Of a stretch of DNA of 64,000 nucleotides, positions 44,934-53,371 are shown piece by piece (within the stretch, counting starts at the first letter, position 1; the number at the start of each line of letters is the position of its first letter). The notes beneath the pieces were generated by a model, which did no database searches, had not been told where the DNA came from, and saw only the letters and a list, made by a program, of their open reading frames with translations. This stretch comes from Rhodoplanes serenus (GTDB lineage Bacteria; Pseudomonadota; Alphaproteobacteria; Rhizobiales; Xanthobacteraceae), in NCBI GenBank assembly GCA_009720755.1, contig WNKV01000009.1:1-64000 (forward strand), read 5' to 3'. The position numbers and the translations under genes are program-made.

Positions 44934-45716
44934 ATGTTAAAAGGTAAGGTCGCCGTCGTCACTGGGTCGACCAGCGGCATCGGTCTCGGCGTGGCGCGGG
45001 CGCTGGCCGCGAAGGGCGCCGACATCATGCTGAACGGCTTCGGCGACGCCGCCGAGATCGAGAAGATCCGGACCGGCATCGCGGCCGAGTTCGGGGTGCG
45101 CACCGCCTACAATGGCGCCGACCTGTCGAAACCGGCGGAGACCAAGGGCCTGATCGAGGCCGCCACCAAGGAGCTCGGCAAGGTCGACATCCTGGTCAAC
45201 AATGCCGGCATCCAGGTGGTGTCGCCGGTGCAGGACTTCCCGGACGACAAGTGGGAGCTGGTGCTGGCGATCAATCTGTCGGCCGCGTTCTACGCCATCA
45301 AGGCGGCGGTGCCGCAAATGAAGGAGCGCAACTGGGGCCGCATCATCAACATCGCCTCGGTGCACGGCCTCGTCGCCTCGGTCAACAAGGCCGCCTATGT
45401 GTCGGCCAAGCACGGCCTCGTCGGCCTCACCAAGGTGGTGGCGCTGGAGAACGCCGAGACCGGCGTCACCTGCAACGCCATCTGCCCCGGCTGGGTGCTC
45501 ACTCCGCTGGTTCAGAAGCAGATCGACGCCTGGGCCGAGCGCGACAAGATCGACAATACCGAGGCCGGCCGCCGGCTGCTCACCGAGAAGCAGCCGTCCA
45601 AGCAGTTCGTGACGCCGGCGCAGCTCGGTGAGCTCGCGGTGTTCATGTGCTCGGACGCCGCCTCGCAGCTTCGTGGCACCGCCATCAACATGGATGGCGG
45701 CTGGTACGCCCAGTAA
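44934..45716 (+). CDS. bdhA: 3-hydroxybutyrate dehydrogenase
   Basis: A 260-residue short-chain dehydrogenase interconverting D-3-hydroxybutyrate and acetoacetate with NAD. TGSTSGIGLG is at 10-19, NNAGIQ at about 89-94, the catalytic Ser142, Tyr155 and Lys159 lie in NIASVHGLVASVNKAAYVSAKHG, and the C-terminal QLRGTAINMDGGWYAQ is the usual ending. The length and residue numbers coincide with characterised HBDHs. It has GGGAGAG before the ATG. Together with GntP and the CoA-transferase it ties the island to acetoacetate metabolism. Confidence 0.95.
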   Translation: MLKGKVAVVTGSTSGIGLGVARALAAKGADIMLNGFGDAAEIEKIRTGIAAEFGVRTAYNGADLSKPAETKGLIEAATKELGKVDILVNNAGIQVVSPVQDFPDDKWELVLAINLSAAFYAIKAAVPQMKERNWGRIINIASVHGLVASVNKAAYVSAKHGLVGLTKVVALENAETGVTCNAICPGWVLTPLVQKQIDAWAERDKIDNTEAGRRLLTEKQPSKQFVTPAQLGELAVFMCSDAASQLRGTAINMDGGWYAQ

Positions 45717-45751
45717 TCCCTCCACGGCCCTGCCGGGGAGATGCGGCGGAG

Positions 45752-45786
45752 CGGTCGGGGCGCGAGCCCCGGCCGTTCGTCGTTTT
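45752..45786 (+). terminator. Intrinsic terminator after bdhA
   Basis: CGGTCGGGGC-GCGA-GCCCCGGCCG forms a 10-bp stem with one G-U pair, followed by TTCGTCGTTTT, 36 bases past the bdhA stop. Confidence 0.7.
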
Positions 45787-45944
45787 CGGGAGGGCGAGCG
45801 GCCGCCGCGCCGGAGCGCGGCGAAGCCGCGAACCCGGAACCCAGCGGCGAGCTCGGAGCGCTTGGCTGGATTCCGGGTGCGGCGCTGCATGCCGCCCCGG
45901 AATAACCAACCCCACTGATCAGCCGGATCTCGGCTCAGAGCTGC

Positions 45945-46490
45945 TCAGGGCTGCGGCTGGCACTTGGCCGCCGACACGGCGGCGTCCGCCATCGCCCGCA
46001 GCCCTGCCTCGGCCACCAGGGCCCGCACCACGATCAGCCCGGTCGAGGTCGGCGACTCGACGATCAGCCGGTCGGCGGCGGTGACGTCCTCCTCGGCCGG
46101 CAGGGCGTCGCGCTGCTTGGTGGTCATCAGGTCGAGCTCGATGGTGCGGCGGCCGGCGGCGCGGTCGTTGATGGCGTAATAGGCGACGCCGGTGCGGGTG
46201 TAGAAGGTCACCGAGGTGTAGGCTTGGCTCACCGGCGCGGTCAGCTTGATCGGGCCGCCGTCGAGATCGTAGCGGCAGACCGATGCTGCGAAGGCGGGGT
46301 CCATGAACGGCACCGCGGCCCGTTCCGGGGTCGGCTCCGGCAGCAGCGTGAAGGCGTTGACGGGGGTCGTCGATTCGAGCCGCGCATAGGCGTCGCGGGT
46401 GGCTGCCTTGGGCAGGGTCAGCACGGTGACGAGATGCACGATGCCGCCGAGGATCAGGCCGGCGAGCAGCCACAGCAGCCAGCGGATCAC
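45945..46490 (-). CDS. DUF1254-family membrane-anchored protein
   Basis: A 181-residue protein with an N-terminal membrane helix (WLLWLLAGLILGGIVHLVTVLTLP) and a periplasmic domain of the DUF1254 type (VNAFTLLPEPTPERAAVPFMDPAFAASVCRYDLDGGPIKLTAPVSQAYTSVTFYTRTGVAYYAINDRAAGRRTIELDLMTTKQR). Function is unknown; it is commonly encoded directly after a DUF1214 gene, as here. It starts with GTG 46490 preceded by AGGAG. Confidence 0.85.
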   Translation of the reverse strand: MIRWLLWLLAGLILGGIVHLVTVLTLPKAATRDAYARLESTTPVNAFTLLPEPTPERAAVPFMDPAFAASVCRYDLDGGPIKLTAPVSQAYTSVTFYTRTGVAYYAINDRAAGRRTIELDLMTTKQRDALPAEEDVTAADRLIVESPTSTGLIVVRALVAEAGLRAMADAAVSAAKCQPQP

Positions 46491-46530
46491 GGCAGGCTCC
46501 TGGTGGCGAGATCGAGGGTGGCGGGCGTCC

Positions 46531-47112
46531 TCATGAGCAGGTCTCCGCCGCCGTGATGGCCGGCATCGGCGCCTCGCGCTCGGCCCTTGTGGCGATGCCG
46601 ACGGGGGTGTCGTAGAGGCGCAGCAGCAGGATGTAGCGCTCGACCCCGCCGGTGGGCAGCCAGTTGCCGGGGCGGGCGCGCGGCGCCAGCACGATCTCGA
46701 AGGAGCCGTCGGACTGGCGCACCAGCTCCTGGCTGGTGAAGCCGTAGCGGCCGAGCGAGTTGGCGACCAGCGCCCCGTCGGGCCGGTAGAGCGTCAGGGT
46801 GAAGTAGCGGGCCTGCGGCGTGGTGCCGGCGACCCTGACGTCGCACCGCCCGTCGAGGGCGCGGCCGGCATCGTCGGTGCGGGCTAGGAAGGCGACGCCG
46901 TCGCCGAGACCGAGCGGCAACAGGCCCCCGCGCGACACGGCGGCGCGCGCATAAGGGTCGATGTCGGCGCTGCCGGCGCGCGGATAGGCGGTCCAGGCCC
47001 CGAGCGTGACGGCCCCGAACGCGACCCCCCGGGTCAGCGTCAACCAGGTCGCGCCGAGCCCGATGGCGGCCGCCACCACGAGAGAGAGAAGAGCACCGAT
47101 CAGCAGCCGCAC
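46531..47112 (-). CDS. DUF1214-family membrane-anchored protein
   Basis: A 193-residue protein with an N-terminal membrane helix (LLIGALLSLVVAAAIGLGATWLTL) and the DUF1214 domain (YFTLTLYRPDGALVANSLGRYGFTSQELVRQSDGSFEIVLAPRARPGNWLPTGGVERYILLLRLYDTPVG). It pairs with the DUF1254 gene 40 bases downstream. In longer proteins these two domains are fused, which implies that the pair works together in the periplasm. Confidence 0.87.
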   Translation of the reverse strand: MRLLIGALLSLVVAAAIGLGATWLTLTRGVAFGAVTLGAWTAYPRAGSADIDPYARAAVSRGGLLPLGLGDGVAFLARTDDAGRALDGRCDVRVAGTTPQARYFTLTLYRPDGALVANSLGRYGFTSQELVRQSDGSFEIVLAPRARPGNWLPTGGVERYILLLRLYDTPVGIATRAEREAPMPAITAAETCS

Positions 47113-47184
47113 GGGACGATCCGATCTCGCAAGTCGCTGGTCACAGACGACGAGGGGGAGAGACGGGCGTCACCCCGGTCCCGA

Positions 47185-47217
47185 CGTCACCGCCGGGCGC
47201 GACCCGGCGATCCATCG
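47185..47217. repeat. Short dispersed intergenic repeat (33 bp), second copy
   Basis: CGTCACCGCCGGGCGCGACC-CGGCGATCCATCG matches the unit at 40874-40906 with four changes. It lies between the penicillin-binding protein gene end and the DUF1214 start. Confidence 0.6.
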
Positions 47218-47359
47218 CTTTCGCCAGAACGTTTTCTCCGGATGGAGGTGCGGGTCAAGCCCGGCCGGGGCGATGTTCGATCCGTCCCCTCGCGGAGCGC
47301 AGCCGTCGCGGCGCCGGAGATCGATCCCACCGCTCATTCCGGCGCAGGCGGGGACGCAG

Positions 47360-49609
47360 TCAGTCCCGCCGCCTGGCCGGCAGCGCCCCGACCGGCAGCG
47401 ACCCGTCGGCCGCCGCGGTGGCGCCCGGGGCGGGGGCTTCGGTCTGCGGGCCCACACGGGGCGTGGTGGCGACGGCGGCGCGGGCCGCCTCGTCCATCAG
47501 CCGCTCGATCCGCACCAGCGCCTGAGCCGCCTTGGTGGACAGCATGGCGGGGCGCGGCACGTCGCTCGTCTCGGCGATCTTGGGGCCGATCTGGGCCGGA
47601 TTGGGCGGCAGGCCGGGGATGTTCTTCAGCTCCACCCCCTGATGGGCGTACTCCATCACGGTATGCCACACCATGGCGGGCATCGAGCCGCCGGTCATCC
47701 GGTTGAGCGGCGAGTAGTCGTCGTTGCCGAACCACACGCCGGCGACGAAGTTGCCGGTGAAGCCGACGAACCAGGCGTCGCGATAGGCGTTGGTGGTGCC
47801 GGTCTTTCCGGCCGCCTTGACGCCGTTGAGGATGGCGCGCCGCGCCGTGCCTTCCTCGACCACCTTGTTCATCATGAAGTTCATGTCGGAGGCGACCTGC
47901 GGGGGCATCACCTGCTGGGGCTTCTTGCCGTCGCGGTCGAAGCGCCAGATGGTCTCGCCCATGCCGGTGCGCACCTCCAGGATGGCGTGCGCCGGCACCG
48001 CCTTGCCGCCGTTCGGGAACGTCGCATAGGCCACGGTGTGGTCCAGCACCGTCACCTCGGCGGCGCCGATCGGCAGCGACGGCGTGTCGGTGAGTGGGGT
48101 GCGCAAGCCCATGCTCCGGGCGAGCGCCACGATCTTGTTGCGGCCGGCGCGCGGGCTGCCCTTGCCGGCCGTGTTGGCGAGCTTGACCGCGATGGTGTTG
48201 ATCGAGCGCTTCAGCGCGTCGGTGAGCTGCATCGAGCCCGAGAAGCCGCCCGAGTAGTTCTTCGGGCACCAGTTGCCGACGCAGACCGGGCTGTCGACCA
48301 CGACCGACTTCGGCGTCAGGCCGGCCTCGATCATGGCGGTGGCGTAGACATAGGGCTTGAAGGAGGAGCCGGGCTGGCGCAGCGCGTCGGTGGCGCGGTT
48401 GAACTGGCTCTCGCCATAGTCGACGCCGCCGACGATCGCCCGCACGGCGCCGTCGACGTCGGCCACCACCACGGCGGCCTGCTTGGCGTGGTAGTCGCGC
48501 CCGAACTGCCTGATGGCGTTCTCGATGGCGTTCTCGGCGGTCTGCTGGAGACCGGGATCGAGGGCGGTGCGCACCACGAAGGCACGCTCGGTGATCGACT
48601 TGGGCAGCGTGTCGACCAGCTTGCGCATCTCCTCGAAGGCGTAGTCGAGGTAGTAGTTGGGGGCGCTCTCGTCGCGGCGGTCGATGGTCTTGGCCGGGTT
48701 GCGGCGGGCGCCGAACACCTGGCCCTCGGTCATGAAGCCGGCCTCGACCAGGTTGTCCAGCACCACATTGGCGCGGGCGCGCGCCGCCGGCAGATTGATG
48801 TGGGGGGCGAACTTGGTCGGCGCCTTGAACAGGCCGGCCAGCATGGCGGCCTCGGGCAGGCTGACGTCGCGGGCCGACTTGCCGAAATAGTACTGCGCGG
48901 CGGCGTCCACCCCATAGGTGCCGCCGCCCATGTAGGCGCGATCGAGATAGAGCTTGAGGATCTCGTTCTTGGTCAGCCGGCTCTCCAGCCACAGCGCCAG
49001 GAACGCCTCCTTGACCTTGCGCTCGATGGTGCGCTCGTTCGACAGGAACAGGTTCTTGGCGAGCTGCTGGCTGAGCGAGGAGCCGCCCTGCACGACGCCG
49101 CCGGCCCGCGCATTGGTGACGACCGCCCGCATGGTGCCGGCGATGTCGATGCCGAAATGCTCGTAGAAGCGCCGGTCCTCGGTGGCCAGCACCGCCTTGA
49201 TTAGGTGGTCGGGGAAGTCTTCGAGCGGGATCGAATCGTTGTGCTTGATGCCGCGCGAGCCGACCTCGTTGCCGAAGCGGTCGAGGAACACGACGGCGAG
49301 CTCCGACTTCTTCAGCCAGTCCTCGTCCGAGGTCTCGTGGAAGGCCGGAATCGCCAGCGCCAGCATCAGCATCAGGCCGGCGAAGCCGAGCGTCAGCGCC
49401 TCCGAGGCGGGCTCGACCAGGAGCCAGCGGCGCCAGCCGCCGACATGGAAGCGATCCATGAACACCACGAATCGCTCGACCACCTCGCGGGTCCAGCGGA
49501 AGCCCTTGAAGATGCCGAAGTCGAGCCGCGAGTCGAGATCGAGCATGAAGCGCCGGAAGCGCTCCATCAGGGAGACACGCGGCCTGTGATCGGTGTCGTC
49601 CTCGCGCAA
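47360..49609 (-). CDS. mrcA: Penicillin-binding protein 1A (bifunctional peptidoglycan synthase)
   Basis: A roughly 749-residue inner-membrane enzyme that polymerises and cross-links peptidoglycan. It has a cytoplasmic N-terminus, one membrane helix (ALTLGFAGLMLMLALAIPAF, 71-90), then the GT51 glycosyltransferase with catalytic Glu144 in LATEDRRFYEHFGID and GGSSLSQQLAKNLFLS. The transpeptidase domain has Ser415-x-x-Lys418 in RQPGSSFKPYVY, Ser469-x-Asn471 in KRSINTIAVK and Lys602-Thr-Gly in AGKTGTTNAYRDAWFVGF. The tail is Pro/Ala-rich. The open frame starts at TTG 49609; ATG 49567 (MERFRRFML) is equally possible. Confidence 0.94.
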   Translation of the reverse strand: MREDDTDHRPRVSLMERFRRFMLDLDSRLDFGIFKGFRWTREVVERFVVFMDRFHVGGWRRWLLVEPASEALTLGFAGLMLMLALAIPAFHETSDEDWLKKSELAVVFLDRFGNEVGSRGIKHNDSIPLEDFPDHLIKAVLATEDRRFYEHFGIDIAGTMRAVVTNARAGGVVQGGSSLSQQLAKNLFLSNERTIERKVKEAFLALWLESRLTKNEILKLYLDRAYMGGGTYGVDAAAQYYFGKSARDVSLPEAAMLAGLFKAPTKFAPHINLPAARARANVVLDNLVEAGFMTEGQVFGARRNPAKTIDRRDESAPNYYLDYAFEEMRKLVDTLPKSITERAFVVRTALDPGLQQTAENAIENAIRQFGRDYHAKQAAVVVADVDGAVRAIVGGVDYGESQFNRATDALRQPGSSFKPYVYATAMIEAGLTPKSVVVDSPVCVGNWCPKNYSGGFSGSMQLTDALKRSINTIAVKLANTAGKGSPRAGRNKIVALARSMGLRTPLTDTPSLPIGAAEVTVLDHTVAYATFPNGGKAVPAHAILEVRTGMGETIWRFDRDGKKPQQVMPPQVASDMNFMMNKVVEEGTARRAILNGVKAAGKTGTTNAYRDAWFVGFTGNFVAGVWFGNDDYSPLNRMTGGSMPAMVWHTVMEYAHQGVELKNIPGLPPNPAQIGPKIAETSDVPRPAMLSTKAAQALVRIERLMDEAARAAVATTPRVGPQTEAPAPGATAAADGSLPVGALPARRRD

Positions 49610-49898
49610 GTCTCACGTCCTCGTCAGCGGAGTCTCCGGTCGCCCCGGCGGAACGCACGTCCTTCGACAGTTGCGAGATCGACCCGGTTTAGCCGATCGG
49701 CCGCGGGGGGCCAATGGCGCCGTCGTCACAAGCGCGCCATGGTCACAAGGCGCGCCGTCGTCACAAAGCGCAAGGAATATGGGGGGAGTGTGGCCGCCCG
49801 CCGGGCCGGCCGTGCCGATGAGGCCGCCCGGCCCGCCCGCCCTCCGCCGATCGGCCGTGTCCGGGGTCGGTGCCGGGCCGGGGCCGGCTCGGGGCGGG

Positions 49899-50246
49899 TC
49901 AGTAGAGGGTGCGGACCGGCGGGCCGTAGATCATCCAGCGGCGCGGATCGTAGCCGCGCGGAAAATGGCACTTGAACGCCACGTAGTCCCCGTAGCGCCG
50001 GTGCACGCTGGTGATCTGGGCCGCCTTGAAATACTGGGCGCAGTGAGCCGCGGCGATGTCGCGATAGACGAGATCGACCGCCGGCGACCAGGCGATGATG
50101 CCGCCGGTGTCGTTGCCTTCGAACGGCCGGGTGTCGAGAAAGCCGGCCGTCGCGGGCGCCGCCGCGAGGGGCAGCGCCACCAGGGCGGCGAGCAGGGTCG
50201 GGCGCAGCGCGGGCAACGGACGAGCGGGCAACGAACAAGGGGGCAT
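49899..50246 (-). CDS. Small secreted protein
   Basis: A 115-residue protein with a signal peptide (LPALRPTLLAALVALPLAAAPATAG, cleaved near residue 33) and an 80-residue mature part (FLDTRPFEGNDTGGIIAWSPAVDLVYRDIAAAHCAQYFKAAQITSVHRRYGDYVAFKCHFPRGYDPRRW) holding two cysteines that may pair. No family is recognised. ATG 50246 has GGAGG 12 bases upstream. Confidence 0.65.
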   Translation of the reverse strand: MPPCSLPARPLPALRPTLLAALVALPLAAAPATAGFLDTRPFEGNDTGGIIAWSPAVDLVYRDIAAAHCAQYFKAAQITSVHRRYGDYVAFKCHFPRGYDPRRWMIYGPPVRTLY

Positions 50247-50651
50247 CGGACCAGCGGACCTCCGGTCGGCACGGCTCTCGCCATGCGTCGTGAACAACCC
50301 GGACGATCCCATGCCGGCTGCCCCGGCCGCAACCCGGTGGTGCGGATTCCGAGACGCTGTCGCGCTCCGGCCACAGGCCCGCGGCGGCAGGGCCGATCAT
50401 CTCCCGAGATCGTGATCGGCAAGACCACCCTATGTTGCAACTTTTCAGCATCTCGGTGGTTTGCTTGCGCACGTCCGGCGAACCGCCCCGCCTCCTGTTC
50501 CGACCAACCCCTGCGACCGACCGGCACCGAGACCGAAGCGCACGACCGGACGCCGAGCCAGAAGCGCAATCCAGAAGCTCGATCCACGAGCCGCCCAGTT
50601 CCGAAATCGCATGCAAAGAACAACCGACGCCTGTCTGCTGGGAGCGATGTC
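50247..50651. other. Divergent intergenic region
   Basis: This 405-base spacer lies between the small secreted protein (minus) and the DUF3828-like gene (plus). It should contain both promoters; the AT-richer stretch around 50430-50465 is the best candidate for one. No repeat or RNA element was identified. Confidence 0.4.
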
Positions 50652-51245
50652 ATGAGTATGCGAACGCTGCTGCGGTGTGGAGCTGCCCTCACGGGTCTGG
50701 TGCTGGCGCTCGTGGCCGTTCCCCTTGCCGGAGGCAGCCCCGCCGCGGCGCGGGAGAGCGCCGCGCGAGAGGCCACGGCGACGACCGCCAAGGGGTTCCT
50801 GGCCGGCATCTACCAGTCCTATGTCGGCAGCTCGGCGCAGGCCGCGAAGGGTGTCCGTCTCGATTCGCCCGAAGCGGTGAAGCGCTACTTCTCCCATGGG
50901 CTCGCCTCGGTGATCCTGGAGGACGGCCCGGCGGTCCGCCCGGTGGGCGGCCCCCTGGTGCTCGGCAGCGACCCGTTCGTGGGGCGCGAGAGCTGGGACA
51001 TCGCGGACCTGTCGATCGACGTGAAGGATGCCGGGCCGGCCAAGGCGGTTGGCACGGTGCGGTTCTCCAATTTCGGCCAGCCCGAAACCGTCACGGTGGA
51101 GCTGCTCAAGGTCGGCGAGGCGTGGCGGGTGGCGGAGATCAAGTGGGGCCCGCTGACCCTGCGCGGTCTCTACAAGTCAAAGTGGCAGGCGACTCGGCCG
51201 CAAGCATGGCTCGATCCGAGCCACGTCGAGAATCGCGTGAAGTGA
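50652..51245 (+). CDS. Secreted DUF3828-like protein
   Basis: A 197-residue exported protein: signal peptide about 1-34 (LLRCGAALTGLVLALVAVPLAGGSPAAARE), then a domain starting TTAKGFLAGIYQSYVGSSAQAAKGVRLDSPEAVKRYFSHGLASVILED and containing FVGRESWDIADLSIDVKDAGPAKAVGTVRFSNFGQPETVTVELLKVGEAWRVAEIKWG, the pattern of DUF3828 (NTF2-like immunity or lipocalin-type) proteins. GGAG lies before the ATG at 50652. The function is unknown. Confidence 0.78.
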   Translation: MSMRTLLRCGAALTGLVLALVAVPLAGGSPAAARESAAREATATTAKGFLAGIYQSYVGSSAQAAKGVRLDSPEAVKRYFSHGLASVILEDGPAVRPVGGPLVLGSDPFVGRESWDIADLSIDVKDAGPAKAVGTVRFSNFGQPETVTVELLKVGEAWRVAEIKWGPLTLRGLYKSKWQATRPQAWLDPSHVENRVK

Positions 51246-51324
51246 GGCGCCGAGCGGGGCGGCCTCGCGATGGGGCCGCCTCGGGGCGTGCCGGGCGGGT
51301 CGCGCGGGGGGCCACCCCCGACGA

Positions 51325-51654
51325 TCAGTCGTGCCGCCAGCCCGTCCGGGCCGCGATCCTGATCGGCCGCAACCGCAGCGGCATGGCGCGCCCGCTGCCG
51401 CTGCGCGGCTCGTCCTCTCCGGCGAGGCTGAGGCCGGTTCCGAACGCGGCACAGCTGAACAATCCGGCAAACGCGAGGATCAGCATGACGGCTCCGAGCC
51501 CGTGCTCGATGGCCAGCAGCGGGCCGTCCGGACGGCTGTCGCCGAGCGCCGCCAGCCCGCCCACCAGGACCACCGACAGCGCGCCGCCGAGCACGGCGGG
51601 GGCGGCGAAAAGGCGAGCCGGTGCGGCGGCGTGGCGGCGTCGATGCAGAGCCAT
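51325..51654 (-). CDS. Small two-helix membrane protein
   Basis: A 109-residue hypothetical protein with two membrane segments (ARLFAAPAVLGGALSVVLVGGLAAL and GAVMLILAFAGLFSCAAFGTGLSL) and a basic C-terminus. No family is recognised and the ribosome-binding site is weak. The call rests on the membrane topology and lack of a competing frame. Confidence 0.5.
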   Translation of the reverse strand: MALHRRRHAAAPARLFAAPAVLGGALSVVLVGGLAALGDSRPDGPLLAIEHGLGAVMLILAFAGLFSCAAFGTGLSLAGEDEPRSGSGRAMPLRLRPIRIAARTGWRHD

Positions 51655-51814
51655 GGCGTGTCCGTCGCTCGCTCCCCCGCTGGCTCAACAGGGGGGCGGC
51701 GTGGCGGTTCCGCCGCCCTCGCGGTCGCGACTGTCGCTCCCGTATCGCCGCCCTATACTGCCGCTCCGGCCGCCATGCGGGCGGCCGCTATTCGTCACAG
51801 GTGGAGAACGGCTC

Positions 51815-52222
51815 ATGGACATTCAGGCTTGCGGCAGCGTGCCGTCGCGGCGGGTGAACCCCGATTGGTTCACCGGGACGGTGTGGCAGGACCCGGTGGT
51901 CGAGGCGCCGGCGCCGGCCCGCATCCGGTCCGCCTGGGTGCGCTTCGAGCCGTCGGCCCGCACCAACTGGCACACCCATCCGCTTGGTCAGACCCTGGTG
52001 ATCGTCGCCGGCAAGGGCCGGGTGCAGACCTGGGGCGGGCCGGTCCGCGAGGTGCGGGCGGGTGACGTGGTGTGGATTCCGCCAGGCGAGAAGCACTGGC
52101 ACGGCGCCGCCCCCGACGTCGCCATGGAGCATCTCGCGATGCACGAATCGCTCGACGGCAAGCACGTCGACTGGCTGGAGCGGGTGACGGACGCGGACTA
52201 CGGGGCACCGCTCGGCGCCTGA
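51815..52222 (+). CDS. Cupin-domain protein
   Basis: A 135-residue single-domain cupin. Motif 1, TNWHTHPLGQTLVIVAGKGRVQTWGGP, supplies His-x-His and Gln metal ligands; motif 2, WIPPGEKHWHGAAPDVAMEHLAMHE, supplies the last His. The sequence is close to the manganese-dependent cupins that include hydroxynitrile-lyase-like and carboxymuconolactone-associated proteins. GGAG precedes the ATG. The substrate is unknown. Confidence 0.88.
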   Translation: MDIQACGSVPSRRVNPDWFTGTVWQDPVVEAPAPARIRSAWVRFEPSARTNWHTHPLGQTLVIVAGKGRVQTWGGPVREVRAGDVVWIPPGEKHWHGAAPDVAMEHLAMHESLDGKHVDWLERVTDADYGAPLGA

Positions 52223-52306
52223 CCGGACCGGGCCGTCGTCCCGGCGGCCCGGCTCCCACTGCCCCGCCGATAGAACCACCACAACAACTTGCAGGGAGGA
52301 ACTGCC

Positions 52307-53008
52307 ATGATCCGGAAGGACCATCATGGTGCCGGGCGGCCCGCCGTCCGGGGTGCCATTGCGGCGCTCGCCGGTGCGGCCCTGCTGGCGGCGGCCGGGA
52401 CGGCCGTGGCCCAGCAGTCCGCCATGACGTTCTTCGTCACCAGCGTCGGCATCGGCCAGGGCGGCGACCTCGGCGGCCTGGCCGGCGCCGACCGCCATTG
52501 CCAGAGCCTCGCCGAAGCGGCGGGGGCGAGCGGCAAGACCTGGCGGGCCTATCTGTCGACCCAGGCCGAGGGCGGCACCGCGGCCGTCAACGCGCGCGAC
52601 CGGATCGGCCGCGGGCCGTGGCAGAACGCCAAGGGCGTGGTGATCGCCAAGGATGTCGACGAGCTGCACGGCACCAACAACCTGACCAAGCAGACCGCTC
52701 TGAACGAGAAGGGCGAGGTGGTGAACGGCCGCGGCGACAGCCCGAACCGCCACGACGTGCTCACCGGCTCGCAGGCGGACGGCCGCGCCTTCCCGCCGGG
52801 CGAGGACCGCACCTGCCGCAACTGGACGAGCAGCACGCAAGGGGCCGCCATGGTGGGGCATCACGACCGCACCGGGCTCGACGACTCGGCGCCCGCCAAG
52901 TCGTGGAATACGTCGCACCCGTCGCGCGGCGCGGGCGGGGGCTGCTCCCAGGCGGATCTCCGCTCCACCGGCGGCGATGGCCTGCTGTACTGCTTCGCGG
53001 CGAATTGA
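52307..53008 (+). CDS. Secreted lectin-like protein
   Basis: A 233-residue exported protein. The signal peptide is about 1-36 (GAIAALAGAALLAAAGTAVAQQS). The mature domain starts MTFFVTSVGIGQGGDLGGLAGADRHCQSLAEAAGASGKTWRAYLST and ends TCRNWTSSTQGAAMVGHHDRTGLDDSAPAKSWNTSHPSRGAGGGCSQADLRSTGGDGLLYCFAAN, with four cysteines arranged as in C-type-lectin/endostatin-like folds (one early, three late). It likely binds a surface or extracellular glycan, but that is inferred. GGGAGGA lies before the ATG at 52307. Confidence 0.72.
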   Translation: MIRKDHHGAGRPAVRGAIAALAGAALLAAAGTAVAQQSAMTFFVTSVGIGQGGDLGGLAGADRHCQSLAEAAGASGKTWRAYLSTQAEGGTAAVNARDRIGRGPWQNAKGVVIAKDVDELHGTNNLTKQTALNEKGEVVNGRGDSPNRHDVLTGSQADGRAFPPGEDRTCRNWTSSTQGAAMVGHHDRTGLDDSAPAKSWNTSHPSRGAGGGCSQADLRSTGGDGLLYCFAAN

Positions 53009-53371
53009 GCGGGCGACACCGGCGCGCGGCTCTCGACCTCTCCCGGCGTGCGGGGAGAGGTCGGATTTCACGCGCTCGCGCGAAATCCGGGTGAGGGGGC
53101 GAACCGTCGGTTTCGGCGTTGCCGAAGCGCCCCTCATCCGGCTCGCCGCTCGGCGGCGAGCCACCTTCTCCCCGCCAGCGGGGAGAAGGAACGCCGGTCC
53201 GGGGCGCCTTGTCCGGGGCCCGCGGTGCAGCCGCCTCTTGGGTCCTTGCCTTCTTGGGTCCCTGTCTTCGCGGGGCCGATCGGCACGTGACCGTTCCCCT
53301 CCGGTCCTGCTCTCCCCCAAAGCCTGCAATCGTTCTATAAGCCGGCGATCCCACTTCCGAAGGATGCCGCC
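53009..53371. other. Intergenic region dominated by a palindromic mosaic element
   Basis: This 363-base spacer upstream of the fumarase gene carries the five-hairpin repeat element at 53035-53190. The remaining 180 bases before the ATG presumably hold the fumarase promoter; GAAGGATG gives a ribosome-binding site. No gene is present. Confidence 0.5.
53035..53190. repeat. Five-hairpin palindromic mosaic (BIME-like)
   Basis: Successive inverted repeats: GACCTCTCCC/GGGGAGAGGTC (53035-53063), GGATTTC/GAAATCC (53063-53089), GTGAGGGGGCG/CGCCCCTCATCC (53091-53142), GGCTCGCCGC/GCGGCGAGCC (53141-53163) and CCTTCTCCCCG/CGGGGAGAAGG (53163-53190). Similar mosaics built on CTCTCCCCG/CGGGGAGAG are common in alphaproteobacterial spacers. 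Confidence 0.75.
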
